64,000 nt of DNA, taken from NCBI GenBank assembly GCA_024699855.1, contig JAMPIQ010000002.1, positions 1,550,001 through 1,614,000 on the forward strand, given 5' to 3'. Both the position numbers and the translations under genes were made by a program. Below are positions 1 through 12,462 of this stretch, in pieces; position 1 is the stretch's first letter, and the number at the start of each line of letters is the position of its first letter. The stretch comes from Aphelenchoides besseyi (Eukaryota > Nematoda > Chromadorea > Rhabditida > Aphelenchoididae). Below the pieces are notes generated by a model, which ran no database searches, had not been told where the DNA came from, and saw only the letters and a program-made list of their open reading frames with translations.

Positions 1-2501
1 GTTTTCTTATGTTCTTCTTGTGTAGTAATTTCTTCTGTGGAATAAACTTACTTATGCATTCCAACAGTAGGAAGCTTTGGGCTTTTTGAATGCGAAGACA
101 AACAATTAAGCTTTTTCCCAAGGCAAAAGTTGAATTCCGTCGACTTTATAAGCTGAATGACCAGGTTAGTCATAGAGTTATGCCTTCTTGATCGAATTAA
201 CACTTAGAGCACCCCAGGAGGATTAAAAATAAGTGACAGACAGCCAGCAATAAAAACTAAACGAACCAAAAAAACGGATGGGCTCAAGTTGGAAGAAGAG
301 AAATATTACCTATGATCTCTCTTTTGTATTACGCATCTTCCCTATACTTACTCGCTTGAAGAGCTTTCTTGGTCGGTGCTTCGGGAAAGCAGTGGTTAAT
401 GTTTTGCACAACCACACTGGCGCTAGTGCGGAAAATTTTCCCAACTAGAAGCAAATGAAAAAGAAGTCAACAGGACGTTTTTGATGAGGATCATAATCAA
501 TCCACAGGAAAATCTTTTCGATTAACTTGTGATACCAATTGCGACTTGGCTGTAGTAATGGAGCTCCGTTTGTACGCTTACACGGATCGAAGATACAAAT
601 TCGAGTTCTTAGAACATCCACGTAAAAGTTCTTATTTGAAATCGTTGGACAAAAGAACGCCGAGTGGTTGTTAGATGGATGAACGTTTCTAACAAGCTTC
701 CGATCAACTCTGATTCTAATTTCAATGTTTTGCAAGCAATCCTGAGGATCAGTTACATTCTTCCGTTTCTGTTAGTTTTATAGTCAATCTCCTTGATCCT
801 TAAAAGAACACCTATGATTCTACGACCTATAGCTCTATTCTTTTAACTAGTGGACTTGCGTTTCGTTCATTCTGATAGTTCTTCGACCTTATCAAATGAC
901 GTGGCTTTTGATGACATTTAAGTAAGCTCGTTCAGTAATCTCGACAAACCAATGAATTAATTTGATGGCCTTAGCAGGTCCAGGAAGATATTTTCATCTT
1001 CGCATTCCTTTTAGTCACTTTTCAGTTGATGGTTTATCGGCACTTGAAGTCCTTGATCGAACGTCTTTTGTGTTCATTGAACGACCAAAGCACCCGGAAA
1101 AGAAAGCTAAGAATCGGTCTTGAAAAACCTCAAAGAAAACAACATTTTGTGGGTATCAAATGGAGAATAACGTTCAAAAACATGAATTTTAAATATCCCA
1201 AATTGTTGCTTGCTGATGAATTTACTCTCTGACTATGTTTCTAATCATTTTAAAACCGTTGTCCGTTCCATTGATTCCTCTTCTCTGTTGTCATCTACTT
1301 TGTGCTGATAAGCTTCTAAACGACTGATTAGTAGTTATTCGATCGAGATCTTTTGTTGCTCGATCATAGTTCGTTTGCTAAGTTCGAGTTTGTTCTCATT
1401 GTCCCACCAATTTGATGACTTCGAATTAACTTCGTAATCAAAAATGGTGCAAAACTGCTAACAAGAACTTAAAATCTAATAAATAAGTAATATAGCCTTG
1501 TTGGTCATTGTAAAACGATTGCTCTTATGACCAAAAAATATCGTCAAGAAGCTGTTTAGCACTCCATACTTCGATCATTTTGAACGCTTGGCCATGGAGA
1601 TTGGTCCACGTCATAGTGGAATTATGATCAAAATTCCGTGTCATTTGTTCGATCAAAAGCGCAACTTTTGTTGCTACTTTTCGTTTACACGCATGTAAGA
1701 GAGTGAGTGTTGTTGTTGTCCACTTTTTTGGTCATTACCTGTGAACAGGTAATCAGTGTTGAAAGTGTGATTTCTATGCTCCTAGCATTATTTGAAAACA
1801 ATTAATACCAATTTTGTGCGAATCGGAGACTTTTGTATTTTCATGCATTACCTGTGCATGTGATTGCGCGACGTCACGCGCCTTGTGTCGGCACTTTCCC
1901 ATTTATGGTCAATACCTGTGTTTTTGTACGGTTACTGTATTTTTGTACAAAAAATCCTTATATAGGGCTATACCTGACGATTTTTGATGGATATAAGCAA
2001 AAGGTGACAGGTATTAGCCAAAAGTGACAGGTTTAAGCGCAAAATGATTAATTGATTTTTCTTATGAGTACAATGTTAGAGAGTACAGTGTACACGCTAG
2101 TAAAAGAGAGAGAGAGTACTGTTTTACACGCTAGTAAGAGAGAGAGGCAAGACAGCGCAAGATCAAATTCAAGATACCATCGCAGTACGTCTATCGTTCG
2201 TCCACTCCATCGCGAATCTACGACTTGGGAACCGTGAAATTGGAGACCAAATTCCCGGGCGAAGAACGCGACTTATTCTAACCTGTTGCGAGAAAAATGA
2301 TCCAATTTTATTCGAACTTATTTGTCAATTGCAACTTTACAAAAATAAACTGCATTTTCGAGTTGATTAGCAGTTTCGATGCTTAAGTAGCGGTGTCGTT
2401 GATCTTAATATTGTGTCGGTTGGCCGAATTTGATTTCGTTCATGTGCAATTTCATTCCATGAACACAATCAATCAATAAACTCATTTCACCTACGACGTT
2501 A
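1..2501. other. Region without a supportable gene
   Basis: I see no convincing exon chain on either strand. A 96-codon minus-strand open frame at 445-735 has no recognisable domain and no clear neighbouring exons. Short direct repeats occur around 1990-2040 (TGACAGGT motif three times) and 2085-2150 (an ACACGCTAGTAA motif followed by GA repeats, twice). These look like simple-sequence growth. Confidence 0.5.
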
Positions 2502-3428
2502 TCAACCTAAGAACAAACTGACTACAGTACCTTTGCTTGCGTTTACCTTTCGCTGATTGCCTTCGTCTTTTTTATCCATTAAGTCTTTCAGCCCTCCATT
2601 CACATTCACTAGCATCGCGTTCTCGTACTCTAACTTCTCGCACCTTTCTTCAGTGCGTTGCAACTTTGCGGACAAATAGTCACGGTATACTGATACTTCC
2701 AATAACTAAAACCAAATCGTTCAATAAAAATCAGTTTCAATGCTTACCGATTTGCTGAAGTACTTGCTTGCACGTTCGTGTTCTTCCTTCATTTCTCGAA
2801 CCGTTTCTTCCAGTTCCACTTTTTCATTTCTCAATTTCTCACGTTCTTCTTCTGCGTCTGACAATTTTGCGATCAGTTTCGAGACCTAAATGAACGGATT
2901 ATTTTAAGCGTTTTCATTTCACTTGATTACCTCTTTATCTACAACTTTGGTCTGAAGTCGTTGGTTTTCTTCAATTTTTCGAAGCGATTCCTGGACTTCT
3001 AGGAGCGCTTTCTTCAATAGACCTCCATCAATCTCATGCACGGGAGTGTTCTTATAGACGATTTTGAAGTTGAGTTCAACTTCATTGGCTGAACTGTTGA
3101 GCCACGTAAGATCATCAAGTGACTTTGGAACATCTAAAGATTCATGAATCAAAGTTCAACAATCAGATTTACCTTCTAGTCCAAAAATTCGGCCGTCTAT
3201 TTGTGCCCAAAAGTAACAGTCAAATTTCTGTTCGTCGACCGCATCAGTGGGTCGAACACAGAACCATTCAATGAACTCTTTGCCATTCCCGACCAAAAAT
3301 CGGAATTGAACGTTCGGAAGGAAGGCGACTGAAAAAAATTCACTTGCTCTTACTTGGTATTCCGAATTCCAAATGGTATTCGAAATAGTCCAAGACTTGG
3401 TGAACTCAAGGAGAGGAGTGCATGCCAT
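2502..3428 (-). CDS. Coiled-coil protein with possible MATH-like N-terminal domain
   Basis: The start at 3428 opens a frame that ends at 2502. Four exons are joined by GT-AG introns near 3133-3171, 2887-2931 and 2706-2747. The first about 85 residues contain a SWTISNTIW stretch, a FLVGNGKEF stretch and a FDCYFWAQIDG stretch, which remind me of nematode MATH-type domains; this is a weak impression. The remainder is rich in Glu, Lys and Leu with heptad spacing (residues about 120-280), so a long coiled coil is well supported. The likely role is a scaffold or adaptor. It lies tail-first downstream of the DXO-like gene on the same strand, with about 400 b between them. The exact 3' exon end is uncertain. 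Confidence 0.55.
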
Positions 3429-3822
3429 TCTTTAAAAAACTGACAGCGAGCAGCTATACGTCCAATGAAATGAAGAGCAAGCTGATATTTCAGCAAAGTA
3501 AACAATTTTTGCATTTCCCCGCTTTTTATGCTCAACCGATTGGTCGATGTCTGATTACTACGAGCTAAATAGGGGAGTAGAACGTGTTCTCAGGTATCTT
3601 TCTAGCGACAACGAACTCAAAATCTGTATGTTTCGTTCGCATAGACCCGCAGATTAGAGGCGGAAAGCTTTCCAAAAGTTTCGACCAAAAAACAACGCTT
3701 AGGAGAGAGTGAGAACCAGACGCTTATAGAAACCTGAGGAACTCGTTACATTGGTCATGCGTAAAAAGAAGTTTATGCTATGCGTTAAATGCACAAGTTA
3801 CTATTGAAAGAAATGAGAAAAG

Positions 3823-5263
3823 TTAACAAAACGACCAGTAACGACGGCGAACTCCAAAATACTTGTAGAAACTGTCGGGAACAAATTCGCGATATGGAGC
3901 ACGATCATACGCCGAATTGAGCCATTTAAATTGCCATCCATCTTCTCCCCCAGTTTTCTCCATCAGAAGCCAGTGATCGTCGGGAGTTCGATTGTTTCGC
4001 ATCAAAAAGCGAACTCGTTTCAAGAAGTTTTCGAGTTGATTGAGAACGGCGTCGGATGTTTCGTTTTGCTGGTAGTCGCTGTTGATAAGTTCGACGATCT
4101 TTCGAATGATCGTGTTCTCTTTGATGCCAACGAACAGACGATCGATTCCCACCAAATAAGATTGCAACCACCAGTGCATTTTGTTTCGAATCACGCGACC
4201 ATCCACTGGTTGTTGGCATGTTTTGATTTCAATGAACTCGCCGTCTGAAAGACCAGCAGCTAAATAGTCAGCTTATGATCATCAACTCACCATCATCAAT
4301 TCCATCAACTTCGGCGCTGAGTAGAACCTTGAAAGTGGTGGTTCTGCCCAAAACAACACGGAAGATCGCGTAATACGCGTCATCATTTCCAACGGGTTGA
4401 TCAATGTATTGCACCTGAAAACTCGTGGTATTAAGTGAACTGATCCGCAAACTTACCCATGGCTGGGGCTTCGTTAAAACTTTCTCGAAATTTTTTCCCG
4501 TGTAAATCGAAAGTTTTTCGTCATCAGAGAAATTACGTGATCGTTTTGGAGAAAAATCGCACATGAAGATCGTACAACCAAACTTGACACACAAAATTCG
4601 GCTGCAATTCGAGGTTGCAATTTTAACCAGAAGCGATCGTTTGCAAGCGAATTCTGAGTCATGAGTCAACGGCATATCTCGATCCGAAGTCTCCATCAAC
4701 CATCGAAAAACAGTCGACAGTTCTCTACGACTTTGCTCCTTTTCCTCCTGAAAAGATGTGAATGAAGAGTATGATTTTGAAGATTTTACCTCTTCATCTA
4801 AATGAAAGTTCTCAAATCCTTGAAACAAATCGTAGCCCTCGAGACCGTTGATTTTCGACGTGTCTAATAAGCGCAGTTCATCTTCCCCAACGTTCATTCT
4901 CATCGTTCGAAAGTTGTATGCGTAACCACCGAAGCATTTGACCGATCGAACGAACTCGGTGCGTTGCGAAGGAGCCGTTTGAGTGAACGAACGAATAGAA
5001 TTCAAAGGTTGTGGTGGAGGAAAGCGACTTGTCGTGAACGATTCTGAAACAAAAATTAAGAGATGAGAATTGAATGAACATGAACTCACGTTGTCGATTG
5101 CAAGAAAACGAAGGTTGCGACTGTTGAATTGGAGTTGAAGTAAATTGCTGGCACTCAAATGACGAGTCTAAAGAAGCGGTTAAGGCCATCTGACTGACCA
5201 CTCACTGCAATTGTTGTTGTTTATTATCGGGAGACCAGTGAATCCATTGATGCGGACGGACAT
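3823..5263 (-). CDS. DXO/RAI1-family decapping exoribonuclease-like protein
   Basis: Six exons with canonical introns of about 31-46 b run from the ATG at 5263 to TAA at 3823. The C-terminal half carries the family signatures: an acidic AEVDGIDD motif, an EIKT motif about 15 residues later across an intron, then WWLQSYLVGIDRLFVG, which matches the WWxQSFLxGVPRxxxGF region of DXO/Dom3Z/Rai1 proteins. Known members bind divalent metal through the Glu/Asp of these motifs and remove incomplete, NAD or unmethylated caps before 5'-3' RNA decay. The first about 110 residues are Ser/Pro/Thr/Gln-rich and not recognisable. The total length of about 400 residues fits the family. The protein probably works in nucleus or cytosol on capped RNA; substrate preference cannot be read from sequence. 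Confidence 0.82.
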
Positions 5264-6498
5264 GATCTGGAAAAACTCTTTGGATAATCTACGAAATGAA
5301 GATCGGTCGTGTGTAGGCAAAAGCAATAATCGCGTTTGCAACACAGTGCTAAACAAATAGTAAAACGGAATCATGAGTTGCAACCGAAAAAAAATTCCAA
5401 TCGGAAACAGTTGAGGCGTTGGAGTCAATTGACAGTCGAACGGAAAGATCGGTCGATTTCATCAGCGAAAAATTCGAATGCAAAGGCCGATTGTGAGGTC
5501 GATTTCTCTTTCAGGCAAATCGAAATGTTTTTTACACAGCCGAGTTTTCTTCCTCGCACGTAAACAAGCAAACGATTGCATTCCGTTTGTTTCTGCAAAA
5601 GATTTCAATCGAATAAGAACGAAAAGTGATTTGCGTTTTATATGCCAGTCAACAGTGAAAGACGCGAATCGTTTCACAATCTTCAATTTGATATTCCTAT
5701 GATCTCTTGATTGTGATACAAACATCAGTAAACCAAGAGTTGAATGTCGTTTTGCAGTTGTCAGGAATCTTACAGTTAATGAACCGGTGCAAATTTTGAA
5801 TCCATAAGTTCAATTCCTGTTCCACACACATTTTCCCAACAAAGTTTATTCAGAAACTTGAATACACGAACTTCAATTAACGACAACTGAAACAACGGGT
5901 CCTAGTGTAATGGTGTTGACAACACGTTGAATCTTGTGGCTTCTGTTTAAGAACGAAGGCCGAAGGCTGAACAGATAAGTTTGATAAGGTCGAATGGAAA
6001 TGAGTAGAATGATGAAATCAATCGAGTGGCTTGCAATAATTTTATTTTAAGTAAACTCAATTCTGATCGTTTCAAACTACCGGAAGATGGAGTATCATGT
6101 CGATTTTCTGAGGTAACATGCCTTTCAGCAGTGTCTCGATGGTTCTATTGACTTGAAGTGCTGGAGCCGAAAAACGTTTAGCGATCGCACGCATTGAAGT
6201 TTCTAAACAACCGAATGAACACGATAGCGAAGCTGAGAACCTGCCTGTGCTACTCAAAACTGGCTGTTCAATAGTTGCACTCGACTGAACATACTCTGTT
6301 CCTTCGCCATCTTTCTGAGTTCTTAAAGTCGTTGGCTTTGATTGCGAAGAACAAAAAGACATAAAACGAGGTGTTTATTTATCAGTTTATCCAAGACGTT
6401 TTCTTTTGACCAAATTCATTAAGTCGCTTATCCTTGAATTTCCATGTCAACACTTCAAATCGTTCCTATTTTAAAGAAATGTTAATTAGTCTTTGGAA
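5264..6498. other. Intergenic, one unassigned minus-strand frame
   Basis: This region separates the divergent DXO-like gene (minus) and the protease-like gene (plus) and should contain both promoters. A 96-codon minus frame at 6072-6362 is open but has no domain I recognise and no clear flanking exons, so I do not call it a gene. Confidence 0.45.
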
Positions 6499-7785
6499 AT
6501 GCTCTTCAAGCTCTCAAATGTTTTTTTGTTATTTAAAGTCTTTTTTGTAATATTGAAAACAAACGGTGACGGTAAGTAACTTCTCTTGCCATCTAATTAG
6601 TTGAAATAGCTGTGACATACCTCCATTTTATAAAAGTTGGTAGTTCATTCCAATCTACATTCAGCACTTCGTTTGTTACCTCTGAAGTTCACGTTTTTAC
6701 CGTTGGTTGTGGGACTTATAAGGACGATTGTGCTCGTTACTGCAAAGACAGTTAGTGATGTTCATTGTGATGAGCTTATCTTGTAGAATGGTTGCTCCAA
6801 ATGTACTGCGATTTGCGGTGTGTTCATTTCTCCGTTAGAGATGATAACGATCAATGTAGAGATTTGTATGATCCGAACAACTCGACAACCTCGTTTGTTC
6901 CGAAACAACTGATTCCATACTACGCTCAATTTCCGAATCACGTCGAAGTTGTTGGTCACCGGCTATTTGATGATGTGCTGTTGATAGATCAAAAGATCTT
7001 AATAAGAAATGCGTCGTTTATTGGCACGACGTTCATTCGAAAGGCTACGTAAGTAAATTACTCAATTGCTTTGCAATAAGTTTCAGTTGGTCAAATAGTT
7101 TTTATAAGGTGGTTGTTGGTCTTGCACCTTCGACACGAAGTGGTTATCCAGGACTTATTGAACAGGCCTACAATCAGAACCTAATTCCGCAGCCGATGAT
7201 CTCTTTTTCAATAGCCGATAATACAGACTCTTTAATGATTATGGGAAACTATGATCAAAAAAATTGTGAGCTATGGCACTTTTTTTCGTCTCTCTATGAC
7301 GATCGTTGGGTCTTCCGAGTGGATTCGATAACAATCGGCAATCTTAACTTCAGCGGTTATAAAAACAACGGCTATAAGGTAAAGAAAACTGTCAAACTCA
7401 TATAGATTGTTTGTAGACCTATTTTAATTCCTTCGATATAAACAGCACAATTGAACTTCCTAATGAAATCGTCGATCAAATGATCCAGAACAAACTCATC
7501 AATGAGACTAATAGTCTAGAACTAACAACTACATCTCCCGATCTTAGTATGAATTTCACTATTAATGGCCGCGTATATGTTCTTTCGTACACGTTTTTAT
7601 GTCGAATCTTTTCAATGAAAACTCATGAATGTATTACAATATTCAAACGATCGCCTTCCATTCGCTTAACTGAAGAGCCAATAGTTTCTTTTCCTTCTAG
7701 TCTCATCTATTCACCGTTATGCTTAGCGTTCCAATACGATACGATGCAGCTAGGCATTGGAGTCAATAAAAACAGTTGGTGGTGA
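6499..7785 (+). CDS. Secreted A1 (pepsin-like) aspartic protease homologue, probably inactive
   Basis: Five exons join cleanly from the ATG at 6499 to TGA at 7785. The start is chosen because it gives a hydrophobic signal-peptide-like N-terminus. Pepsin-fold landmarks follow: a Cys-rich early loop, LYDPNNSTTS (like the FDPSxSST element), VVGLAP in the place of the flap-side DGIxGLG, IEQAYNQNLI, and GNYDQKNC before WVFRVDSITIG. Both catalytic loops are degenerate. The first DTG site is replaced by a STSFVTSE stretch lacking Asp. The second reads FDINST, keeping an Asp but not the TGT/S. The protein is therefore likely a secreted pseudopeptidase or binding protein. There are no frameshifts, which argues for a kept gene. 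It converges with the minus-strand OSBP-like gene. Confidence 0.75.
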
Positions 7786-7835
7786 AGATAATTCAATCTC
7801 AACGTTTATCCCAAACCATCAACTGCATAGAAATT

Positions 7836-9287
7836 TTACGAAAAGAGCGAGAGCATTCCATTGGAGTGTTCATCTTGAAAGAAGTTCGATTTCGATTCCC
7901 AATAGTGACACGAGTGTTGTTCCGTATACGAATCGATCGCACGTTCGAACCACCGGGTCGAGTAGGGTAAATTGCGTATTCGTTGCATCTAAACTCCAAG
8001 TCAACGAACAATCAAACCAGTAACTTGCTTGTTCTAAACGTTTCTTTTCGCGTTCCGCTCTCTGCGCATCTCCGTTCTCGAGATGACGTTGATCGGGACG
8101 AAGTCGAGAGTCAGTCGACGGAAGAAACGGTCGTTGCGATTCGTGAATGCAATTCAAGTCCATGGTGAATTCGCTAAAACCGTAGAAACGTGCGGCATTC
8201 TCGTTGATTTCTGGTGCTTCAAAAATCGTTTCCCATTTGATTCCATCGGCTGAACTACAAGAAAACATTCAAGCTCATTAAGCAGCTGAGCCTACCGACG
8301 GATTCCTCGATCCCAATGACCTTTGAGATGAAACAAAACGACTCCATCACTCAAACGTTGAATTGTTCCAACCAACGAATTCTGATCGTCGGCCGTAAAC
8401 CAAATTCGACCTTCCAGTCCCGTGTTAGTCGAAATCATCATTTCGCCTTCGTTGCGAATAAGTCGATTTTCTGCAGTGGCTCGTGGATTTTGAATTACAG
8501 TGGTGACCTGAACTCCAGTTTATGTTTCTAGGTCATAACTCACCTTATTCCACGAGTATTCATCACCGTTGGTCATGAACAAACGAATCGGGAGTTCAGA
8601 GGTGATGCTCGTTGAATCCATCGCGTTTTGAACTTGGCTTTTGAACGTTTGATACCAATTCCATCCCGGACCATCGGCATGACAAGCACTGATGGGCGGA
8701 TGATGGCTCACTTGCTCAGCGTGATACTTCCATTTATCGTCAGAAATGAAGTCGAAAGTTTCGCCCAAAAGCGGATTGAACGGTTTTCGTGATCGTCCAC
8801 TCAATCCCGAGTATCCACTGACAATGAAGCCGATCACCGAGCAGAAACGTCCGGTTGGATCTTTTTGATCGTTGAGATGATTCAGGAATGGGCCGGCAAA
8901 ACGCAACTCTTCGCTGATTGCTTGCAGTAAACTCAACGGTTCGAAGATGTGAATCGGAAGAGTTCGCCTCGCTAAATCCAACCATGAGATACCACCGCCT
9001 TCAATTTGCTCGTGTGGAAGTTCACGACGACGATGAGCCGGTGGTTGAAGTGGATCGTTGCTTGTGGTCGAAAAGTTGGTTCGATATTCGCGATTTGTTG
9101 CTGCGAGATGACAACACCGATCGTCGTGATTTTTTTGTGATGAGAGCGAAGAAACAGACGAAGAGTGAAGGGTTGAATCGCTCTGCTTGCGAACACAACC
9201 AATCAGAAGATTCGCAAAAAGACCCGTAAGGCAGACGAGAAAAGTTATGATACTGACAATGGGATCAAAGACTGCAAAGAACATCAC
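7836..9287 (-). CDS. Oxysterol-binding-protein-related (ORP) lipid transfer protein
   Basis: The family fingerprint EQVSHHPP is present. It is preceded by SRKPFNPLLGETF and followed by the long beta-barrel region and LRPDQRHLENGD near the C-terminus. ORPs carry sterols or phosphoinositides between membranes. The predicted N-terminus has a hydrophobic stretch (about residues 8-30), so the protein may be membrane-anchored. No PH domain or FFAT motif is visible. Introns lie near 8543-8509, 8296-8257 and 8020-7985. The last exon is odd: the expected C-terminal RWFE...YWESK element is clearly encoded, but one base out of phase with the splice I can see, so either a one-base indel or a non-obvious splice is present. 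An upstream exon is possible because a CAG acceptor lies just before the ATG. Confidence 0.78.
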
Positions 9288-9534
9288 GATCTGTAAAGGT
9301 AAGCTTTAGATTCTGGAGTTAGCAGAAAACAAACCAACTGATTTGGCATTAAAATCTAAAACTAAAGTTTCAGCTTTCCAATAAGATCAATGCAAATTCT
9401 ACGTGTATGTAAAATTGGATATTCCACCAGTTATGATTACGAAACATTTGATCAACCTTATGTTTACATTTGACCAAAGTCCAATTCAATAACTTTCAAC
9501 ATGCTCCAGCTATTTAAAAGTTATTTTTGGATGC

Positions 9535-10090
9535 ACATCTCGAACACAATCCTTTGTTACAAAACTTCCGATTTGAAACGTATCCTGAACAGCGTTCTCC
9601 ACCGCTCGTGTAAATCAGATTATTAGATTGGAGTTCGTTATCATATTGTCAAATAACATAAGTTCTGGATCTGCTGCAACCCTGAACGACACAACTAACT
9701 TCAGTGTTGTTAGACAAAGAAATCTAAGCGCAAAAATAAGCTAAGACTAATGAGTGAAGTACACCTGAGCAAAGTTGCCAAGTTACTTTGTGCCCATAAG
9801 AAAAGTATAGTGGGCATCTTGAATATTAAAATACTTTACTTGACTCCACCATTCTTCAATCGCTGCCGTTATGGCAGCCGCTCAAACACAAACATCATGA
9901 AATTCAATTCCTATCGTCTTACTCTTATCTAACTTATGAGATATCAAATAATGTAATAAACCTAAAAATATTCACTCTTAAATGTATTGATGACACTAAC
10001 CTCCCGGTGGTCGTGTTCTTAAATCCCGTTTTGCCGTTATCTCCTGAGCCTTCTCGCCCAATCTCGTGCTGTACCTCTGAAACAAACTGT
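9535..10090 (-). pseudogene. Decayed CAP/SCP gene copy
   Basis: On the minus strand this stretch repeats, with many substitutions and indels, the order of blocks seen in the intact CAP gene at 11072-11867. Shared blocks include the Cys-rich tail region (9545-9610), the segment around the HFAQ exon end (9755-9850) and the segment around the AKKSQAW exon (10000-10090). No continuous reading frame survives. It reads as a tandem duplicate that has lost function. Confidence 0.6.
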
Positions 10091-10099
10091 ACATAATGC

Positions 10100-11071
10100 A
10101 TGAGTAATCAGCTGGCCATAAGATTGATGTCTGTAACTGATGGCTAAGTTATTCCGTCTTGTTTTACTTCACCATTTCCAGCGATCTTCGATATTAATTG
10201 TTTAGAACAATGCACGCTTTTTGTATTGCGCTATTCAAGACTTCAACCGAAACAGAATTCAATCGGTCAACGAAAACATGAAGAGAAAGATATACAAATG
10301 AAGGAAACGGTGCATTAAAACTGTTGGCCAACAGCTTTCGAACCCACGAGTTTATATGCATCAATTTGATTATTGAGACCAGACTATCAAATGCTCAAAC
10401 GATGATGCACATTTTTGAGTTCTTGATGTTTATCTGTTGTCTCGTTCTCCGACGAGAACAAACATTAGACTCAATAATCGCTATTAGGACTTTCCATGTT
10501 ACTTAATTGAATATGTGCAGCTGCTCAACGTGCTTCGATTTTGTTACCAAACTTGTGTCTGTGGTTGTTTCAACAGCAAAAAAACCATGTGCAAAGATAC
10601 TTTCACTTCACATTAAAATCTCTCAAACGCAAATACTCAGAATATGTTTGATGATGTTCGAACAATTAAGTGTAACTCTTAAACAACATTATGTGATTAG
10701 CATGAGTTTTGATAATTAGAGTGACTACCTGAGTTTTTTCGAAGTCTAGATGAAGGATTTTGTCAGATCACATGTTAAACTGATGCTCTTTCAAAGGTTA
10801 CTTTTCTTGAAAGCTTTGACTAGAGCCTTCAAATTTGCTATTGTTACGTTCAAATTTGAATGAAAACTTGTTCAACACATATTTTAAATGTTTGCTTTGG
10901 TCGTGGAAGTTACAAGCCTAAATTTCGACTGTTGGTGAAACTATGTTTCTGAGATACGCTTTCTTGACAGTTGAGATTGTTTGTGAGATTGATATTTCAC
11001 GTCAATCTTAATGCTTCAAATTTCAATGCTACGTTTATTAACATGTCAATTATTAAACTATGTACTGGTCA
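10100..11071. other. Intergenic
   Basis: There is no exon chain or recognisable element. The stretch lies between the decayed and intact CAP copies and is AT-rich on both strands. Confidence 0.5.
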
Positions 11072-11867
11072 TTAAGAGCTCTTTCCCGAGCATTTCGAGC
11101 ACAATCCTCGTTGACAAAATTTTCTACTCGGATCACACGCCGTACAAGGTTCTCCACCGGTCTTGTAAATCTGGTCATTGAATTGAAGTTTTTGATCGTA
11201 ATTACAGACGATGTAGCTGCCAGAATCACAAGAACCTACTGCACAACCAACAGCGGTGTTCTTGGAATAAGCCATCTGAACGGAAATAAGATAAGAGTTT
11301 AACGAAGTAAGCACCTGAGCAAAATGGCTGACGAATTTCATAAACATGTTCATTGAATATTGAACATCCGTCGAATCGAGATTCTTCACTTGATCCCACC
11401 AACCACTCAACGTCTTTTTAATGAGTGTCGCTAAAATCAGAACTGTAAAATTACTCCTTAATGAATCGCTTGCCATGATCCGACGTTTCAGATGTCCACG
11501 ACGAGATTTGCCCTGGAAACATCGTTTAAACATTAATTCAACTAACTCACCTTGTCCACCGGTATCCTTTCTTACACACTTCTCAGCCCACGCTTGAGAC
11601 TTCTTTGCCAATTCTTCGCTGTATTTCTAAAACAGCGTAGATACTTGCCTCAATTCCTCTTACCATCTGAATCATATCGGTGGCTTTCGGCATCATCTGT
11701 CCTTTTGAATTCTGTACTTGACCATTCGCCAAAGCTCTTCGATTTTGATTGTGGACGCTTAGACAAGCCTTTCGACCTGCCGCATCCAATGGATCAGCTT
11801 CCACAAATGCCGAACCAGACAACAAGAAAACAAATACAAAGACGTTTAGAATGCGACTGTCAATCAT
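11072..11867 (-). CDS. Secreted CAP-superfamily (SCP/TAPS, VAL/ASP-like) protein
   Basis: The ATG at 11867 begins a clear signal peptide (about 25 residues) followed by the CAP start LSVHNQNRRALANGQV. Later landmarks are AWAEKC, SGWWDQVKNL, HFAQ at an exon end, VGCAVGSC and YIVCNYDQ. A Cys-rich tail TGGEPCTACD follows. Four exons are joined by introns near 11660-11625, 11548-11513 and 11318-11280. CAP proteins of nematodes are secreted, single-domain, with roles in host interaction or development; no enzymatic role is assigned. The CAP cavity His seen in HYTQ is kept as HFAQ. A decayed duplicate lies about 1 kb downstream on the same strand. Confidence 0.88.
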
Positions 11868-12462
11868 CGTTGCTTCTCAGTTTAAGGATTCTCCGTCATT
11901 CCACGGTTATATACAGTAAAGGAACGAGGTGGTCGTTTGACTTTTGGCATCCGTCGTTCGGATGTTCAAACAGCAAATGCACGTGAACTCGATGAAATGC
12001 ATTGGATTGCTCATGCCTTCGAAGCAAACAAAATTGTTGATTTCATTTACGTCAAATTTTGCTTTCATTTTTTTGCGCCGCCATTAGTTATTTGTTTAGG
12101 GAGCTGCTTGATAAACATCCAATTTGTACAAAAATCTTGTGACAAGATAAACGTTTAGGTGTTCAAACAGGAGAAGTTACGTTGCTCAACAGGAAATGTT
12201 TTCGTTGCAAACGATCACCTTTCTGATCAGTAACAACAAGTCTGTGTTTACATACATTTCATCGGGAATATTTCGAAAGAAGTGAATAGAAGACACATTA
12301 ACTTGGAGTAACAAAGAGAGCATAGCACGAGTTCTCTGCAATGCTTACAACTTGCCCTTTCATATCCAATTTGCAAGCTCATCATCAAACGCGTACCTTC
12401 AGATTTGAATACTGTACAGAGGAAGCAACAAGTTTATTCACGAAGTTTTCAATAACTTTCTA

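Noticed and set aside
2085..2150. GA-rich direct repeat resembling a small array
   Set aside because: Only two copies and simple sequence; not a CRISPR or satellite.
3330..3354. Apparent 25-b intron in the coiled-coil gene
   Set aside because: The frame is open across it and it is shorter than any reliable intron here.
4268..5158. Single 296-codon minus frame beginning MSASNLLQL
   Set aside because: Its start and several internal pieces are translated introns of the DXO-like gene; the spliced model fits the family better.
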